Under the pieces are notes generated by a model, which was not told the origin of the DNA, did not search any database, and worked only from the letters and a program-made list of their open reading frames with translations. Below are positions 25,413 to 33,563 of a stretch of DNA of 64,000 bases, piece by piece. Position 1 is the first letter of the stretch. Each line of letters starts with the position of its first letter. The DNA is taken from positions 62,001-126,000 of the forward strand of contig NZ_JAASQV010000007.1 in the NCBI RefSeq assembly GCF_011761945.1, read 5' to 3'. The DNA is from Sphingomonas leidyi (lineage in GTDB: Bacteria > Pseudomonadota > Alphaproteobacteria > Sphingomonadales > Sphingomonadaceae). The translations under genes were made by a program, and so were the position numbers.

Positions 25413-25441
25413 CTCTCCCCTCCCCCTGAAGGAGAGGGGCA
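25413..25441. repeat. CCCCTCTCC-type intergenic inverted repeat
   Basis: CTCTCC and GGAGAGGGG frame a short CT-rich stretch just after the stop codon of the previous gene. It resembles the better-formed copy at 37636-37658 and a weaker one near 32676-32702. It may help end transcription. Confidence 0.4.
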
Positions 25442-25524
25442 AATCCGTGCCATGAGCCCAGCTCATGCCTCCCCCTATCCAAAACGGGGTTGAGCCTCCC
25501 CGCTCCGCGCCTACCCTGCGCGCC

Positions 25525-26646
25525 ATGGACATCGCCCGCCGCCCGCTGATCGCTTCCGCCGCCGCACTGGCCCTTCCCGGCTGCGCGGCGGATCCGCGCC
25601 CGGCGGCGCTGGCCAGCACCACGCGCGGCCCGAAATGCCTGCCGGCCGTCAACGTCGCGCCCGGCCGGGTCATCCGCACCGTCGCGGGCCTGCGTCCCTA
25701 TCGCGCCCAGGGCTTCGTCGTCCGCGCCGAGCCGCTGGGGGACAAGCGCCTCGTCCATAACTACGGCCATGGCGGCGCCGGCATCACGCTCGGCTGGGGC
25801 ACGTCGCGCCTCGCGGTCGATCTCGGCCTGCCCGGCCATGGCGGCCCGGTTGCCGTGCTCGGCTGCGGCATCGTCGGCCTCACCACCGCGCGCCTGCTCC
25901 AGGAAGCCGGCCGCCAGGTCACGCTCTATGCCGCCCAGCTTCCGCCCCATACCACGTCGAACGTCGCCGGCGGGCAATGGCATCCGGCCAGCCTCTACGA
26001 TCCCGATCGGGTCACGCCCGAATGGATCGCGCAGTTCAAGGCGGCGATGGACTATAGCTGGCGCCGCTTCCAGATCATGGTCGGCGCGGAATATGGCATT
26101 CGCTGGATGCCGACCTATCTCCAGATGCCCGACGATCCGGCCGGGGACGATGCCGAGCCCGATCTCTCCAGCACCTATGAGACCGACCGCGTGATCCTCG
26201 GCCCCGGCGAGCATCCTTTCCCGGTCCGGCGCGTCCGCCGGTTCAGCACCCTGTATGCCGAGAGCGGCCATCTCCTCCGCCAGCTGATGCGCGACGTCCA
26301 GATCGCCGGCGGCCGGTTCGTGGTCCGCGACTTCGCCACGCCCGCCGACATCCTCGCGCTGCCCGAGACGCTGGTGTTCAACTGCACGGGCCTGGGCGCC
26401 GGCACGCTGTTCGGCGATACCGGGATCGAACCGGTACGCGGCCAGCTCGCCGTGCTGCTGCCCCAGGCCGAGGTGCAATATGCCGTCGCCGGGCAGATGG
26501 GCTATATGTTTCCCCGCGACGACGGGATCGTCTGCGGCGGCACATTCGAACATGGCGAATGGGACCCCACGCCCCAGCCCGAGCGGATCGCGAAGATCCT
26601 CGCGAAGCAGCGCGGCTTCTTCTCCGGCTTTCGCTGCACGGCTTGA
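25525..26646 (+). CDS. FAD-dependent D-amino-acid-oxidase-family protein (DAO)
   Basis: A 373-residue protein with a lipoprotein or Tat-like start (MDIARRPLIASAAALALPGC, cysteine at residue 20). The Rossmann FAD motif is AVLGCGIVGLTTARLLQEAG. The C-terminal EPVRGQLAVLLPQ and GYMFPRDDGIVCGG match the DAO superfamily. It would oxidise an amine or D-amino acid at the envelope; the substrate is unknown. The C-terminus ends soon after KQRGFFSGFRCTA, shorter than most relatives. It lies between hslV and hslU with no obvious functional tie. Confidence 0.8.
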   Translation: MDIARRPLIASAAALALPGCAADPRPAALASTTRGPKCLPAVNVAPGRVIRTVAGLRPYRAQGFVVRAEPLGDKRLVHNYGHGGAGITLGWGTSRLAVDLGLPGHGGPVAVLGCGIVGLTTARLLQEAGRQVTLYAAQLPPHTTSNVAGGQWHPASLYDPDRVTPEWIAQFKAAMDYSWRRFQIMVGAEYGIRWMPTYLQMPDDPAGDDAEPDLSSTYETDRVILGPGEHPFPVRRVRRFSTLYAESGHLLRQLMRDVQIAGGRFVVRDFATPADILALPETLVFNCTGLGAGTLFGDTGIEPVRGQLAVLLPQAEVQYAVAGQMGYMFPRDDGIVCGGTFEHGEWDPTPQPERIAKILAKQRGFFSGFRCTA

Positions 26647-26707
26647 AGCGGCGCGTGCGGCCCCCAACATCGGGGTCCGAAACGAACCAGAGAACCCATT
26701 TCCCCAA

Positions 26708-28000
26708 ATGAACGAGAATCTCACGCCCAAGGCGATCGTCGCCGCGCTCGATGCGCACATCATCGGCCAGAAGGACGCCAAGCGCGCCGTATCGGTGGCG
26801 CTGCGCAACCGCTGGCGCCGCCAGCAACTCTCGGCCGAGCTGCGCGACGAAGTCACGCCCAAGAACATCCTGATGATCGGGCCGACCGGCTGCGGCAAGA
26901 CCGAGATCAGCCGCCGCCTGGCCAAGCTCGCCGATGCCCCCTTCGTCAAGGTGGAGGCCACCAAGTTCACCGAAGTCGGCTATGTCGGCCGCGATGTCGA
27001 GCAGATCGCCCGCGACCTGGTGGAAGAGGCGATCCGGCTCGAGAAGGAGCGCCGCCGCGCCGCGGTGAAGGACAAGGCCGAGGAAGCGGCGATGGGCCGC
27101 CTGCTCGACGCGCTCACCGGCAAGGACTCGTCCACCGCCACGCGCGAGGCGTTCAAGCAGCGCTTCCATGAGGGCACGCTGGACAATTCGGAGATCGAGA
27201 TCGAAGTCGAGCAGGCCGGCGGCATGCCCTTCGAGATCCCCGGCGCACCGATGCAGATGATCAACCTGGGCGAAATGATGAAGGGCCTGGGCGGCCAGTC
27301 GCTCAAGCGCCGCAAGATGAGCGTGCGCGCCGCCTGGGCCAAGCTCGTCGAGGAAGAGGCCGACAAGCGCCTCGACCAGGACGAAGTGAGTCGCGTCGCG
27401 CTGGCGGATGCCGAGGCCAACGGCATCGTCTTCCTCGACGAGATCGACAAGATCGCCGTTTCGGACGTGCGCGGCGGCTCGGTCAGCCGCGAGGGCGTCC
27501 AGCGCGACCTGCTGCCGCTGATCGAGGGCACCACCGTCGCCACCAAATACGGGCCGATGAAGACCGACCATATCCTCTTCATCGCGAGCGGCGCCTTCCA
27601 TGTCGCCAAGCCGAGCGACCTGCTTCCCGAGCTGCAGGGCCGCCTGCCGATCCGGGTCGAGCTGAAGGGCCTGACCGAGGAGGATTTCGTCGCGATCCTC
27701 TCGGACACCAAGGCGAGCCTGGTCCAGCAATATGCGGCGCTGCTCGGCACCGAGGGCGTGCGGATCGACTTCACCGACGACGGCATCCGCGCAGTCGCGC
27801 GCATCGCCGCCGAAGTGAATGGCGAAGTCGAGAATATCGGCGCCCGTCGCCTCCAGACCGTGATGGAGAAGCTGCTCGAGGACATCAGCTTCGGCGCCGA
27901 GGACCGCAAGGGCGAGACGCTGGTGATCGACGGCGCCTATGTCGACGGGCAGCTCGCCGCCGTGGCGCGGAACACCGACCTGAGCCGCTACGTACTGTAG
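26708..28000 (+). CDS. hslU: ATP-dependent protease ATPase subunit HslU
   Basis: A 430-residue AAA+ unfoldase that feeds substrates into HslV. Walker A is GPTGCGKT at residues 58-65, the pore loop GYVGRD is at 91-96, and Walker B IVFLDE is at 240-245. The intermediate domain lies between. The C-terminal LSRYVL tail is the element that docks into HslV. Length is typical. A palindromic repeat follows 47 bases downstream. Confidence 0.97.
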   Translation: MNENLTPKAIVAALDAHIIGQKDAKRAVSVALRNRWRRQQLSAELRDEVTPKNILMIGPTGCGKTEISRRLAKLADAPFVKVEATKFTEVGYVGRDVEQIARDLVEEAIRLEKERRRAAVKDKAEEAAMGRLLDALTGKDSSTATREAFKQRFHEGTLDNSEIEIEVEQAGGMPFEIPGAPMQMINLGEMMKGLGGQSLKRRKMSVRAAWAKLVEEEADKRLDQDEVSRVALADAEANGIVFLDEIDKIAVSDVRGGSVSREGVQRDLLPLIEGTTVATKYGPMKTDHILFIASGAFHVAKPSDLLPELQGRLPIRVELKGLTEEDFVAILSDTKASLVQQYAALLGTEGVRIDFTDDGIRAVARIAAEVNGEVENIGARRLQTVMEKLLEDISFGAEDRKGETLVIDGAYVDGQLAAVARNTDLSRYVL

Positions 28001-28047
28001 ACGCGCAAGGTTGCTCCCCGATCGGGTCGAGGGTTCCCCCCTTCTCT

Positions 28048-28075
28048 CGTCATCCCCGCCTTCGCGGGGATGACG
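28048..28075. repeat. Intergenic palindrome, CGTCATCCCCGC family, second copy
   Basis: The arms CGTCATCCCCGC and GCGGGGATGACG are identical to those at 5291-5318, but the loop is CTTC. It sits between hslU and a convergent small gene. Conserved arms with a free loop suggest selection on pairing. Confidence 0.85.
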
Positions 28076-28101
28076 GCTATTGGGTGGATTGCTGCCGTTG
28101 G
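28075..28101. repeat. Dispersed repeat, fragment 1
   Basis: GGCTATTGGGTGGATTGCTG and the following CCGTT match the right end of the longer repeat copies at 28408, 29563 and 29931. Only the ATTGGGTGG...CTGCCGTT end is present here. Confidence 0.5.
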
Positions 28102-28103
28102 AA

Positions 28104-28358
28104 TTATGCTAGATCGACAGTCACATCGCTATTGTCGAAATCCACGTCATCGGGAATGTCATCGTCGTATCCGTAGATCGGTATTCCCATCGATTGGAGA
28201 TAAGACGCCACCGCCGCTGCCCTTTCAGCACTGTGCTCAACGATGACCGCAGCTCCGCCAGTCAGAATGACAGCGCCGCTGGAGCCCCCCTCCGTCACGC
28301 ATGAACGAACGTCCTTCAGCGGGATGCTGAGTTTCCGAAATTCTGTTTCGCCGTTCAT
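28104..28358 (-). CDS. Small protein of unknown function
   Basis: An 84-residue protein beginning MNGETEFRKLSIPLKDVRSC. It has a Gly/Ser/Ala-rich middle (EGGSSGAVILTGGAAVIVEH) and an acidic C-terminus (YDDDIPDDVDFDNSDVTVDL). No signal peptide or known motif is visible. Base composition is less GC-rich than the neighbouring housekeeping genes, as in the other small genes up to 30.3 kb. A GTG at 28373 is an alternative start. Confidence 0.55.
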   Translation of the reverse strand: MNGETEFRKLSIPLKDVRSCVTEGGSSGAVILTGGAAVIVEHSAERAAAVASYLQSMGIPIYGYDDDIPDDVDFDNSDVTVDLA

Positions 28359-28407
28359 GTGAGCGCATACCACCAGCGGATCGATCAGGCCGAGTATAGC
28401 GGTGGCA

Positions 28408-28516
28408 AAGGAGCGTCCGCAATTGGGGCGCTTGCCGACCGGCAGCTCGCGACGCCGGAAAATTGGGTCAGAATGGCTGAGAATGGGTGGCTTGCAGACA
28501 GGCAGCTTTACGGAAG
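28408..28516. repeat. Dispersed repeat, copy 2
   Basis: The copy starts GCGTCCGCAATTGGGGCG, continues through CTTGCCGACC, and ends with CTGAGAATGGGTGGCTTGCAG and CAGCTTTACGG. It shares both ends and spacing with the copy at 29931-30032. It precedes an alpha/beta-hydrolase gene. Confidence 0.6.
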
Positions 28517-28588
28517 ATGTCTTCGAAAGCGGACATTGTCATGGGTCCGCGCAGCCGCTTATGTTTTTGCTTTCGACCGGGAACCAGC

Positions 28589-29479
28589 ATGCACCAGACA
28601 CTCGTCGCCAAGCTCATTGCCTGCGTTGCCCTCCTCTCGTCCGCAACAGCTGCGACCAGCGACGACAGGGCGATCGACGGCCGTTTCGATGTAGGCGGGC
28701 GCTCGATACGCCTAGCCTGCAAGGGCACAGGCAGTCCCTCCGTGGTGATCGACGCGGGAATGGGAATGGCGCCTGTCGAAGACCCGGGCTGGCAGGCCAT
28801 CGCCGACCAAGTGGCCCTGGCGACGCGAGTCTGCCTGTACGATCGCGCCGGTCTCGGCGGGAGCGATCCGGCACCGGCGGGGTCACGCTCCAGCCTCGAT
28901 TCCGCAGCTGATCTGCACGCCGCGCTGTCCTCCGCCGGGATAAAGGGGCCCTATCTTCTGGTCGGCCACTCGGTAGGCGGGCTCCACGCGCAGGTGTTCG
29001 CAGCCAAATATCCATCCGACACCGCCGGCCTCGTGCTGGTGTCGACGACGCATCCCGATCAATTTTCGAAATGGCTCGCGCTGTTGCCCGCTCCCGCCCA
29101 GGGGGAGGAAAAGGCCGTCACCGACGCACGTTCCTTCCTCATCAGCATGCAGGCAGATCCCAGCAAGAACGAAGAACGCCTGGATATGCGGGCAAGCGCC
29201 AGGCAAGCACATCTCCTCACCTCGCTCGGCAGCAAGCCGGTCATCATCGCTACACATAGCCCGCGCTTCCGGATGGTGCCCGGATTGTCGGAGCCGCTCG
29301 CCGTCAAGCTGGAAGACGCAACGCAGCGCATGCAGCGCGGATATCTGTCGCTGTCGACCAATGCGCATCAGAACGTCGCCGAGCGCGCAGGCCATGGCCT
29401 GCCGCACGAAGCACCGAAGTTCGTAGTCGACAACATCCTTCAAGGTGTCGCGGCGGTCCGGGAACAGGCAGTTCGATAA
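28589..29479 (+). CDS. Secreted alpha/beta-fold hydrolase
   Basis: A 296-residue hydrolase with signal peptide MHQTLVAKLIACVALLSSAT. The sequence CLYDRAGLGGSDP and the nucleophile elbow VGHSVGGLHAQ are classic for alpha/beta hydrolases. The catalytic histidine is likely in AGHGLP near the C-terminus. The substrate is unknown. The start at 28589 is set by the signal peptide; longer in-frame starts at 28487 and 28517 run through the dispersed repeat. It is the only enzyme gene in the 28-30.4 kb accessory patch. Confidence 0.85.
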   Translation: MHQTLVAKLIACVALLSSATAATSDDRAIDGRFDVGGRSIRLACKGTGSPSVVIDAGMGMAPVEDPGWQAIADQVALATRVCLYDRAGLGGSDPAPAGSRSSLDSAADLHAALSSAGIKGPYLLVGHSVGGLHAQVFAAKYPSDTAGLVLVSTTHPDQFSKWLALLPAPAQGEEKAVTDARSFLISMQADPSKNEERLDMRASARQAHLLTSLGSKPVIIATHSPRFRMVPGLSEPLAVKLEDATQRMQRGYLSLSTNAHQNVAERAGHGLPHEAPKFVVDNILQGVAAVREQAVR

Positions 29480-29562
29480 TTGGCGGCGTGGCCGTCGCGC
29501 CCCGAACTCGGCGCGAAGCGTTTTGGCCTAGTCCGCTTCGAAGAACGCATTTGGTTTCATCT

Positions 29563-29654
29563 AACGGCCGGGATTGGGGCGACAGCAGCCTGACCGCGTC
29601 TGACACGACCGATTGGGATTGAAGCGACTGAGAACGGGTGATTAGCGGCCGTTC
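29563..29654. repeat. Dispersed repeat, copy 3
   Basis: This degenerate copy contains GGGATTGGGGCGACAGCAGCC, then GACCGATTGGGATTGAAGC, and ends CTGAGAACGGGTGATTAGCG and GCCGTTCGC. It fills most of the gap between the hydrolase and the minus-strand gene ending at 29656. Confidence 0.55.
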
Positions 29655-29655
29655 G

Positions 29656-29901
29656 CTACCCGGCGAGATAGTCGCGAAGGCGGCCGAGGCGACTGCGCAT
29701 CTCCGTCTCGTCGAAAAGGAACTCGCCGCCACCGGGGCGATATTGAGCCAAGTCGCCCGCGCGGTCCTGAACCACCTCGTCGTCAGGGTACGCCTCCGCG
29801 AGAAGTACCTCTAATCGGCTGGCTGCTGCCAAGCTCGTGTCGCGACCGCTCACAAACCGGTCGAGCAGCAACATGAGGTCGTAGGTGATACCGTCATTCA
29901 T
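29656..29901 (-). CDS. Small protein of unknown function
   Basis: An 81-residue acidic protein: MNDGITYDLMLLLDRFVSGR, then an Ala/Leu-rich helix (AAASRLEVLLAEAYPDDE) and a GGGEFLFDETEMRSRL segment. It has no signal peptide. The ATG at 29901 is chosen because further upstream the frame runs into the dispersed repeat. The helical, acidic character recalls small immunity or antitoxin proteins, but nothing specific supports that. Confidence 0.55.
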   Translation of the reverse strand: MNDGITYDLMLLLDRFVSGRDTSLAAASRLEVLLAEAYPDDEVVQDRAGDLAQYRPGGGEFLFDETEMRSRLGRLRDYLAG

Positions 29902-29930
29902 AGACGAGATTTCGCCGATTGGCTGGCTAT

Positions 29931-30032
29931 GCGCAACGTCCGCAACTGGGGCGTTGGCAGCCGGTCCACTCTTGGATCGGCCGCCGCACAGCTGAGCGGC
30001 AGCTATTGGGTGGGTAGCTGCCGTTCCGGTCA
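29931..30032. repeat. Dispersed repeat, copy 4 (most complete)
   Basis: It runs from GCGCAACGTCCGCAACTGGG through GGCAGCCGGTCC, CTTGGATCGGCCGCCGCAC and GCTGAGCGGC to ATTGGGTGGGTAGCTGCCGT. The left half matches the copy at 30363, and the right end matches copies 1 to 3. It lies between two minus-strand genes. Confidence 0.65.
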
Positions 30033-30341
30033 CATTACAGGGGGGCAGCGAGCACCGTCGCGACTGTAGGCACAGACATAACTCTCCACGACACGTGCCT
30101 TGCCATCTCGCAGGTTGGCAGCCGATCCGGAAGATACGGCTGCTTTCGCGGCTTCGATCGCAAGATCGTCGCAGTTTCTGGCAAACTGCTGGGCCTCAGC
30201 GAAAGTGGGTCGTTTGCCCAGCTTTACTGCTTGGTCGCGCATGCAGTGGCGGAACGCCACCTCGGGATGTTCTGGCGCACGCTGACAACCCGCGAGAAAG
30301 CAGGTTGCAAACGTGACGCCAATGACAATCTGCCGGCGCAT
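30030..30341 (-). CDS. Small lipoprotein of unknown function
   Basis: A 103-residue protein with a lipoprotein signal: MRRQIVIGVTFATCFLAGC, where the C of LAGC would be lipidated. The mature part has the cysteine-containing segments FRHCMRD, ARNCDDLA and SYVCAYSRDGARCPP, suggesting disulfides in the periplasm. I do not recognise the family. Its stop overlaps the end of repeat copy 4, and a fifth repeat copy lies upstream. Confidence 0.6.
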   Translation of the reverse strand: MRRQIVIGVTFATCFLAGCQRAPEHPEVAFRHCMRDQAVKLGKRPTFAEAQQFARNCDDLAIEAAKAAVSSGSAANLRDGKARVVESYVCAYSRDGARCPPVM

Positions 30342-30362
30342 CGATCAATGATACGATCAACA

Positions 30363-30445
30363 CGAACGTCTGCAACTGGGGCTTTGCTGCCCGACCGCTT
30401 TTGGATCGATCGTCGCCCGGCCGAGCGGCCGAGAATGGACCCTCC
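30363..30445. repeat. Dispersed repeat, copy 5
   Basis: ACGTCTGCAACTGGGGC, then TTTGCTGCCCGACCGCTTT and TGGATCGATCGTCGCCCGGC, then CGAGCGGCCGAGAATGG, match copy 4 across the left and middle parts. It lies upstream of the oligopeptidase gene. Confidence 0.6.
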
Positions 30446-30552
30446 TTGTCCGAAGGGGATAATCGCCCGAGCGGATCGGGGAGGAATTTGCTTTCCCGAT
30501 ACTGTGTGCCTTGCCACCATCCCTTCACGATTCGTTTCGCACGGGGATCCAC

Positions 30553-32673
30553 ATGAAGCGCCTGCTCGCCGCCGCCCTGCTCTCCACCGCCGCCGCGGCG
30601 CCCGCCCATGCGCAGACGGCAGCCCCGGCCCCGCCCGTCGCCGCGCAGAAGCCGCACGAGGTCAAGGCGCCTTTCGGAGCCACCCGCAACGACGAGTATT
30701 ACTGGCTGCGCGACGACACGCGGAAGAACCCGGAGATGCTGGCCCATCTCAAGGCGGAAAACCTCTATGCCGACGCGGTACTCGCCGCGGAGAAGCCGCT
30801 GGCGGACAAGCTCTATGGAGAGATCGTCGGGCACATCAAGCAGGACGACAGCTCGGTCCCCTATCTGAAGCGCGGCTATTATTACTACACGCGCTTCGCC
30901 ACCGGCGCCGACTATCCGATCGTCGCACGGCGCAAGGGCAGCCTGGAGGCGCCCGAGGAAGTGATCCTCGACCAGCCGGCCATGGCGCAGGGCCATAATT
31001 TCTTCCAGATCGCCGGCCGCGCGGTGAGCCCGGACAACCGGCTGCTCGCCTATACGCTCGATACCGTCGGGCGCCGCCAATATGTGCTCCAGGTGAAGAA
31101 CCTCGCGACCGGCGAGACCTTCTCGGACAGCATTCCCAATGTCGAGGGCGGCGTGGCCTGGGCCGGCGACAACCGGACGATCCTCTACCTGGAGAAGGAT
31201 CCCGTCACCCTGCTCTCCAAGCGGGTCAAGGCGCACGTCCTCGGCACGCCCGCCTCTGCGGACCGGCTGATCTACGAGGAGAAGGACGACACCTATTACA
31301 TGGGCGTCGGCCGCACGACCGACGATCGGTACCTCTGCATCTATCTGCACAGCACGGTCAGCGACGAGCAGCGCTGCGCCCCCGCGGCGAACCCCGCCGC
31401 CTTCACGGTGATCGCCCCGCGCGAGCGCAACTTCCTCTACCAGGCCGATCATCTCGGCGACCGCTGGATCGTCCGCACCAACTGGCGGGCGCCCAATTAC
31501 CGGCTGGCGACGGTGCGCGACGCGCATCTCCCCCGTGGCCGCGCCGCCTGGACGGACCTGGTCCCGGCCGATGGCGAGGTGTTCATCGAGGACTTCAAGC
31601 CCTTCGACGGTTTCCTCGCCGTCGAGGAACGCTCCCAGGGCAACAAGAAGCTGCGCATCCTCGTCCCCGGCGCCAAGCCCTTCCCGGTCGCGGCCGACGA
31701 GCCCGCCTATACCATGGCGCTCGGCACCAACGAGGAGCCGGGCAGCGAATGGCTGCGCTACACCTATGATTCGCTGGTGACGCCGACCACCACGTACGAA
31801 GTGAACTACAAGACCGGCCAGCGCCGCGTGCTCAAGGTCCAGCCGGTGCCGGGCTATGATCCCGCGAAATACGTCACCGAGCGCGTCTGGGCCACCGCGC
31901 GCGACGGCACCAGGGTTCCGGTCAGCCTGGTCCATGCAAGGGCCTTCGCGAAGGACGGCACCGCCGCGCTCTTCCAATATGCCTATGGCAGCTATGGCTA
32001 TTCGACCGATCCGGCCTTCTCGCCGATGCTCCCCAGCCTGCTCGATCGCGGCATGGTCTATGCCATCGCCCATATCCGCGGCGGCCAGGAAATGGGCCGC
32101 AAATGGTTCGACCAGGGCAAGGTGCTCAACAAGAAGAACAGCTTCACCGATTTCATCGACGTGACGCGCTTCCTCGTCGACCAGGGCTATGCCGCGAAGG
32201 GCCGCGTCGCCGCGATGGGCGGCAGCGCCGGCGGGCTGCTGATGGGCGGCGTCGCCAACATGGCGCCGCAGGACTATCGCGTGATCGTCGCGCAAGTGCC
32301 CTTTGTCGACGTGGTCACCACCATGCTCGACACCTCGATCCCGCTCACCACCGGCGAGTTCGACGAATGGGGCAACCCCGCCGAGAAGCGCTATTACGAC
32401 TATATGCTGAGCTATTCGCCCTACGACAATGTCGCGGCGCGGGCCTATCCGGCGATGTACGTCTCCACCGGCCTGTGGGACAGCCAGGTGCAATATTACG
32501 AGCCGGCCAAATGGGTCGCCCGGCTGCGCGCGAAGAAGACCGACGCCAACCCGCTCGTCTTCCGCATCAACATGGAGGCCGGCCATGGCGGCAAATCGGG
32601 CCGATTCGAGCGCTATCGCCAGCAGTCCGAATATCTCGGCTTCGTGATGGACCGGCTCGGCGTGGCGAAGTGA
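30553..32673 (+). CDS. ptrB: Oligopeptidase B-type S9 serine peptidase, exported
   Basis: A 706-residue prolyl-oligopeptidase-family enzyme with signal peptide (MKRLLAAALLSTAAAAPAHA), so probably periplasmic. The N-terminal beta-propeller covers about 75-420. The catalytic domain has the oligopeptidase B signature IRGGQEMGRKWFDQGK. S558 is in GGSAGG, D643 in LWDSQV, and H678 in AGHGG. Members cut after basic residues in short peptides. GGGGATCC is a modest ribosome binding site. It is a single gene with an imperfect CCCCTCTCC-type repeat downstream. Confidence 0.9.
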   Translation: MKRLLAAALLSTAAAAPAHAQTAAPAPPVAAQKPHEVKAPFGATRNDEYYWLRDDTRKNPEMLAHLKAENLYADAVLAAEKPLADKLYGEIVGHIKQDDSSVPYLKRGYYYYTRFATGADYPIVARRKGSLEAPEEVILDQPAMAQGHNFFQIAGRAVSPDNRLLAYTLDTVGRRQYVLQVKNLATGETFSDSIPNVEGGVAWAGDNRTILYLEKDPVTLLSKRVKAHVLGTPASADRLIYEEKDDTYYMGVGRTTDDRYLCIYLHSTVSDEQRCAPAANPAAFTVIAPRERNFLYQADHLGDRWIVRTNWRAPNYRLATVRDAHLPRGRAAWTDLVPADGEVFIEDFKPFDGFLAVEERSQGNKKLRILVPGAKPFPVAADEPAYTMALGTNEEPGSEWLRYTYDSLVTPTTTYEVNYKTGQRRVLKVQPVPGYDPAKYVTERVWATARDGTRVPVSLVHARAFAKDGTAALFQYAYGSYGYSTDPAFSPMLPSLLDRGMVYAIAHIRGGQEMGRKWFDQGKVLNKKNSFTDFIDVTRFLVDQGYAAKGRVAAMGGSAGGLLMGGVANMAPQDYRVIVAQVPFVDVVTTMLDTSIPLTTGEFDEWGNPAEKRYYDYMLSYSPYDNVAARAYPAMYVSTGLWDSQVQYYEPAKWVARLRAKKTDANPLVFRINMEAGHGGKSGRFERYRQQSEYLGFVMDRLGVAK

Positions 32674-32703
32674 GCCCCCCTTCCCTTCGCGGGGAGAGGG
32701 GCG

Positions 32704-33105
32704 CTATTTCGCCTTCTCGTACGGCGTGAACCTGCCGAACATGCAATAGGCGCCCGGAATGCTCGAACCCGGATCGAGCACGCGGAACCGGTCGTTCCGG
32801 CAGAGCTGCGATCCGTGCACCTCGACGATCAGCGTGGTGTAGGGCCGCAGGCCCGGGCAGCTGCTCCCCAGGTCGTTGCGCCACAGCGTCCGCCCCACCG
32901 GCTTGTAGAGGATGGTGCGGTCGTCGATGATCTGCGGGCCGTCGGAATCGGAGATGCTGATGCAGTCGCGCGGCGCGCCCGGCACCCGGTCGCCGAGCGC
33001 CGTCGCCAGGTCGTTCCGCGCCTCGGCCCGTTGCGATGCCTGCATCTCGCTGCTGGCGGCGCAGCCGGCCAGCGCGAGCATCGCGGCGATGATGGGGACG
33101 CGCAT
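32704..33105 (-). CDS. Small Cys-rich lipoprotein, tandem paralogue 2
   Basis: A 133-residue protein with lipobox MRVPIIAAMLALAGC. The mature domain has four spaced cysteines (RDCIS, SSCPG, QLCRND, YCMFG) and the shared words TILY, WRND and F-PYEK. It is clearly homologous to the upstream gene 33117-33515. The ATG at 33105 has AGGAGAG six bases before it, which is why it is preferred to the ATG at 33120 that overlaps the upstream stop. The function is unknown. Confidence 0.72.
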   Translation of the reverse strand: MRVPIIAAMLALAGCAASSEMQASQRAEARNDLATALGDRVPGAPRDCISISDSDGPQIIDDRTILYKPVGRTLWRNDLGSSCPGLRPYTTLIVEVHGSQLCRNDRFRVLDPGSSIPGAYCMFGRFTPYEKAK

Positions 33106-33116
33106 CCGGGCTCTCC

Positions 33117-33515
33117 TCATTTGGCGTAGGGCACGAAGCTGCCGAGCGCACAGCTGCTGGTCAGCATGCCGCCGCCCAGCCGCGAGCGCGTGCGGACGAT
33201 GTCGCCGCGGCACAGCTGGCCGGATGTGCTTTCGACCACCATCAGATCGTCGCTCGCCAGCCCGGTGCAGCTGCCGGTCACATCGTTGCGCCACACCTTC
33301 TTGCGGCCTTCGATATAGAGGATCGTGTTCGGAAAGCCCTGGGTCTCGCCCATCCGCTCGCGCGGGATGCAGTCCTGCGGCTTGCCCGGCGTAAGGCCGG
33401 CGAGCGTCCTGGCGATCTTGGCCTCGTCGCGATCGGCGGCCCGCTGCGGCATCGCGGCGTTGGCGGCGCAGGCGGCGGCGAGCGTGAGGACCGCGGGAAT
33501 GGCGAAGCGGAACAT
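33117..33515 (-). CDS. Small Cys-rich secreted protein, tandem paralogue 1
   Basis: A 132-residue exported protein with signal peptide MFRFAIPAVLTLAAACAANA. The mature domain repeats the pattern of the downstream gene: PQDCIP, TILYIEGRKKVWRND, GSCTGL, GQLCRGD, SSCALGSFVPY. Four conserved cysteines suggest two disulfides. The pair is a local duplication in one operon. The two differ in anchoring: this one may be soluble or, via the AAAC cysteine, lipidated. Confidence 0.72.
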   Translation of the reverse strand: MFRFAIPAVLTLAAACAANAAMPQRAADRDEAKIARTLAGLTPGKPQDCIPRERMGETQGFPNTILYIEGRKKVWRNDVTGSCTGLASDDLMVVESTSGQLCRGDIVRTRSRLGGGMLTSSCALGSFVPYAK

Positions 33516-33563
33516 CTCTATTCTCCTGTCGCCCCCGACCGTCGCATCATAGCGCTTCGCCGA

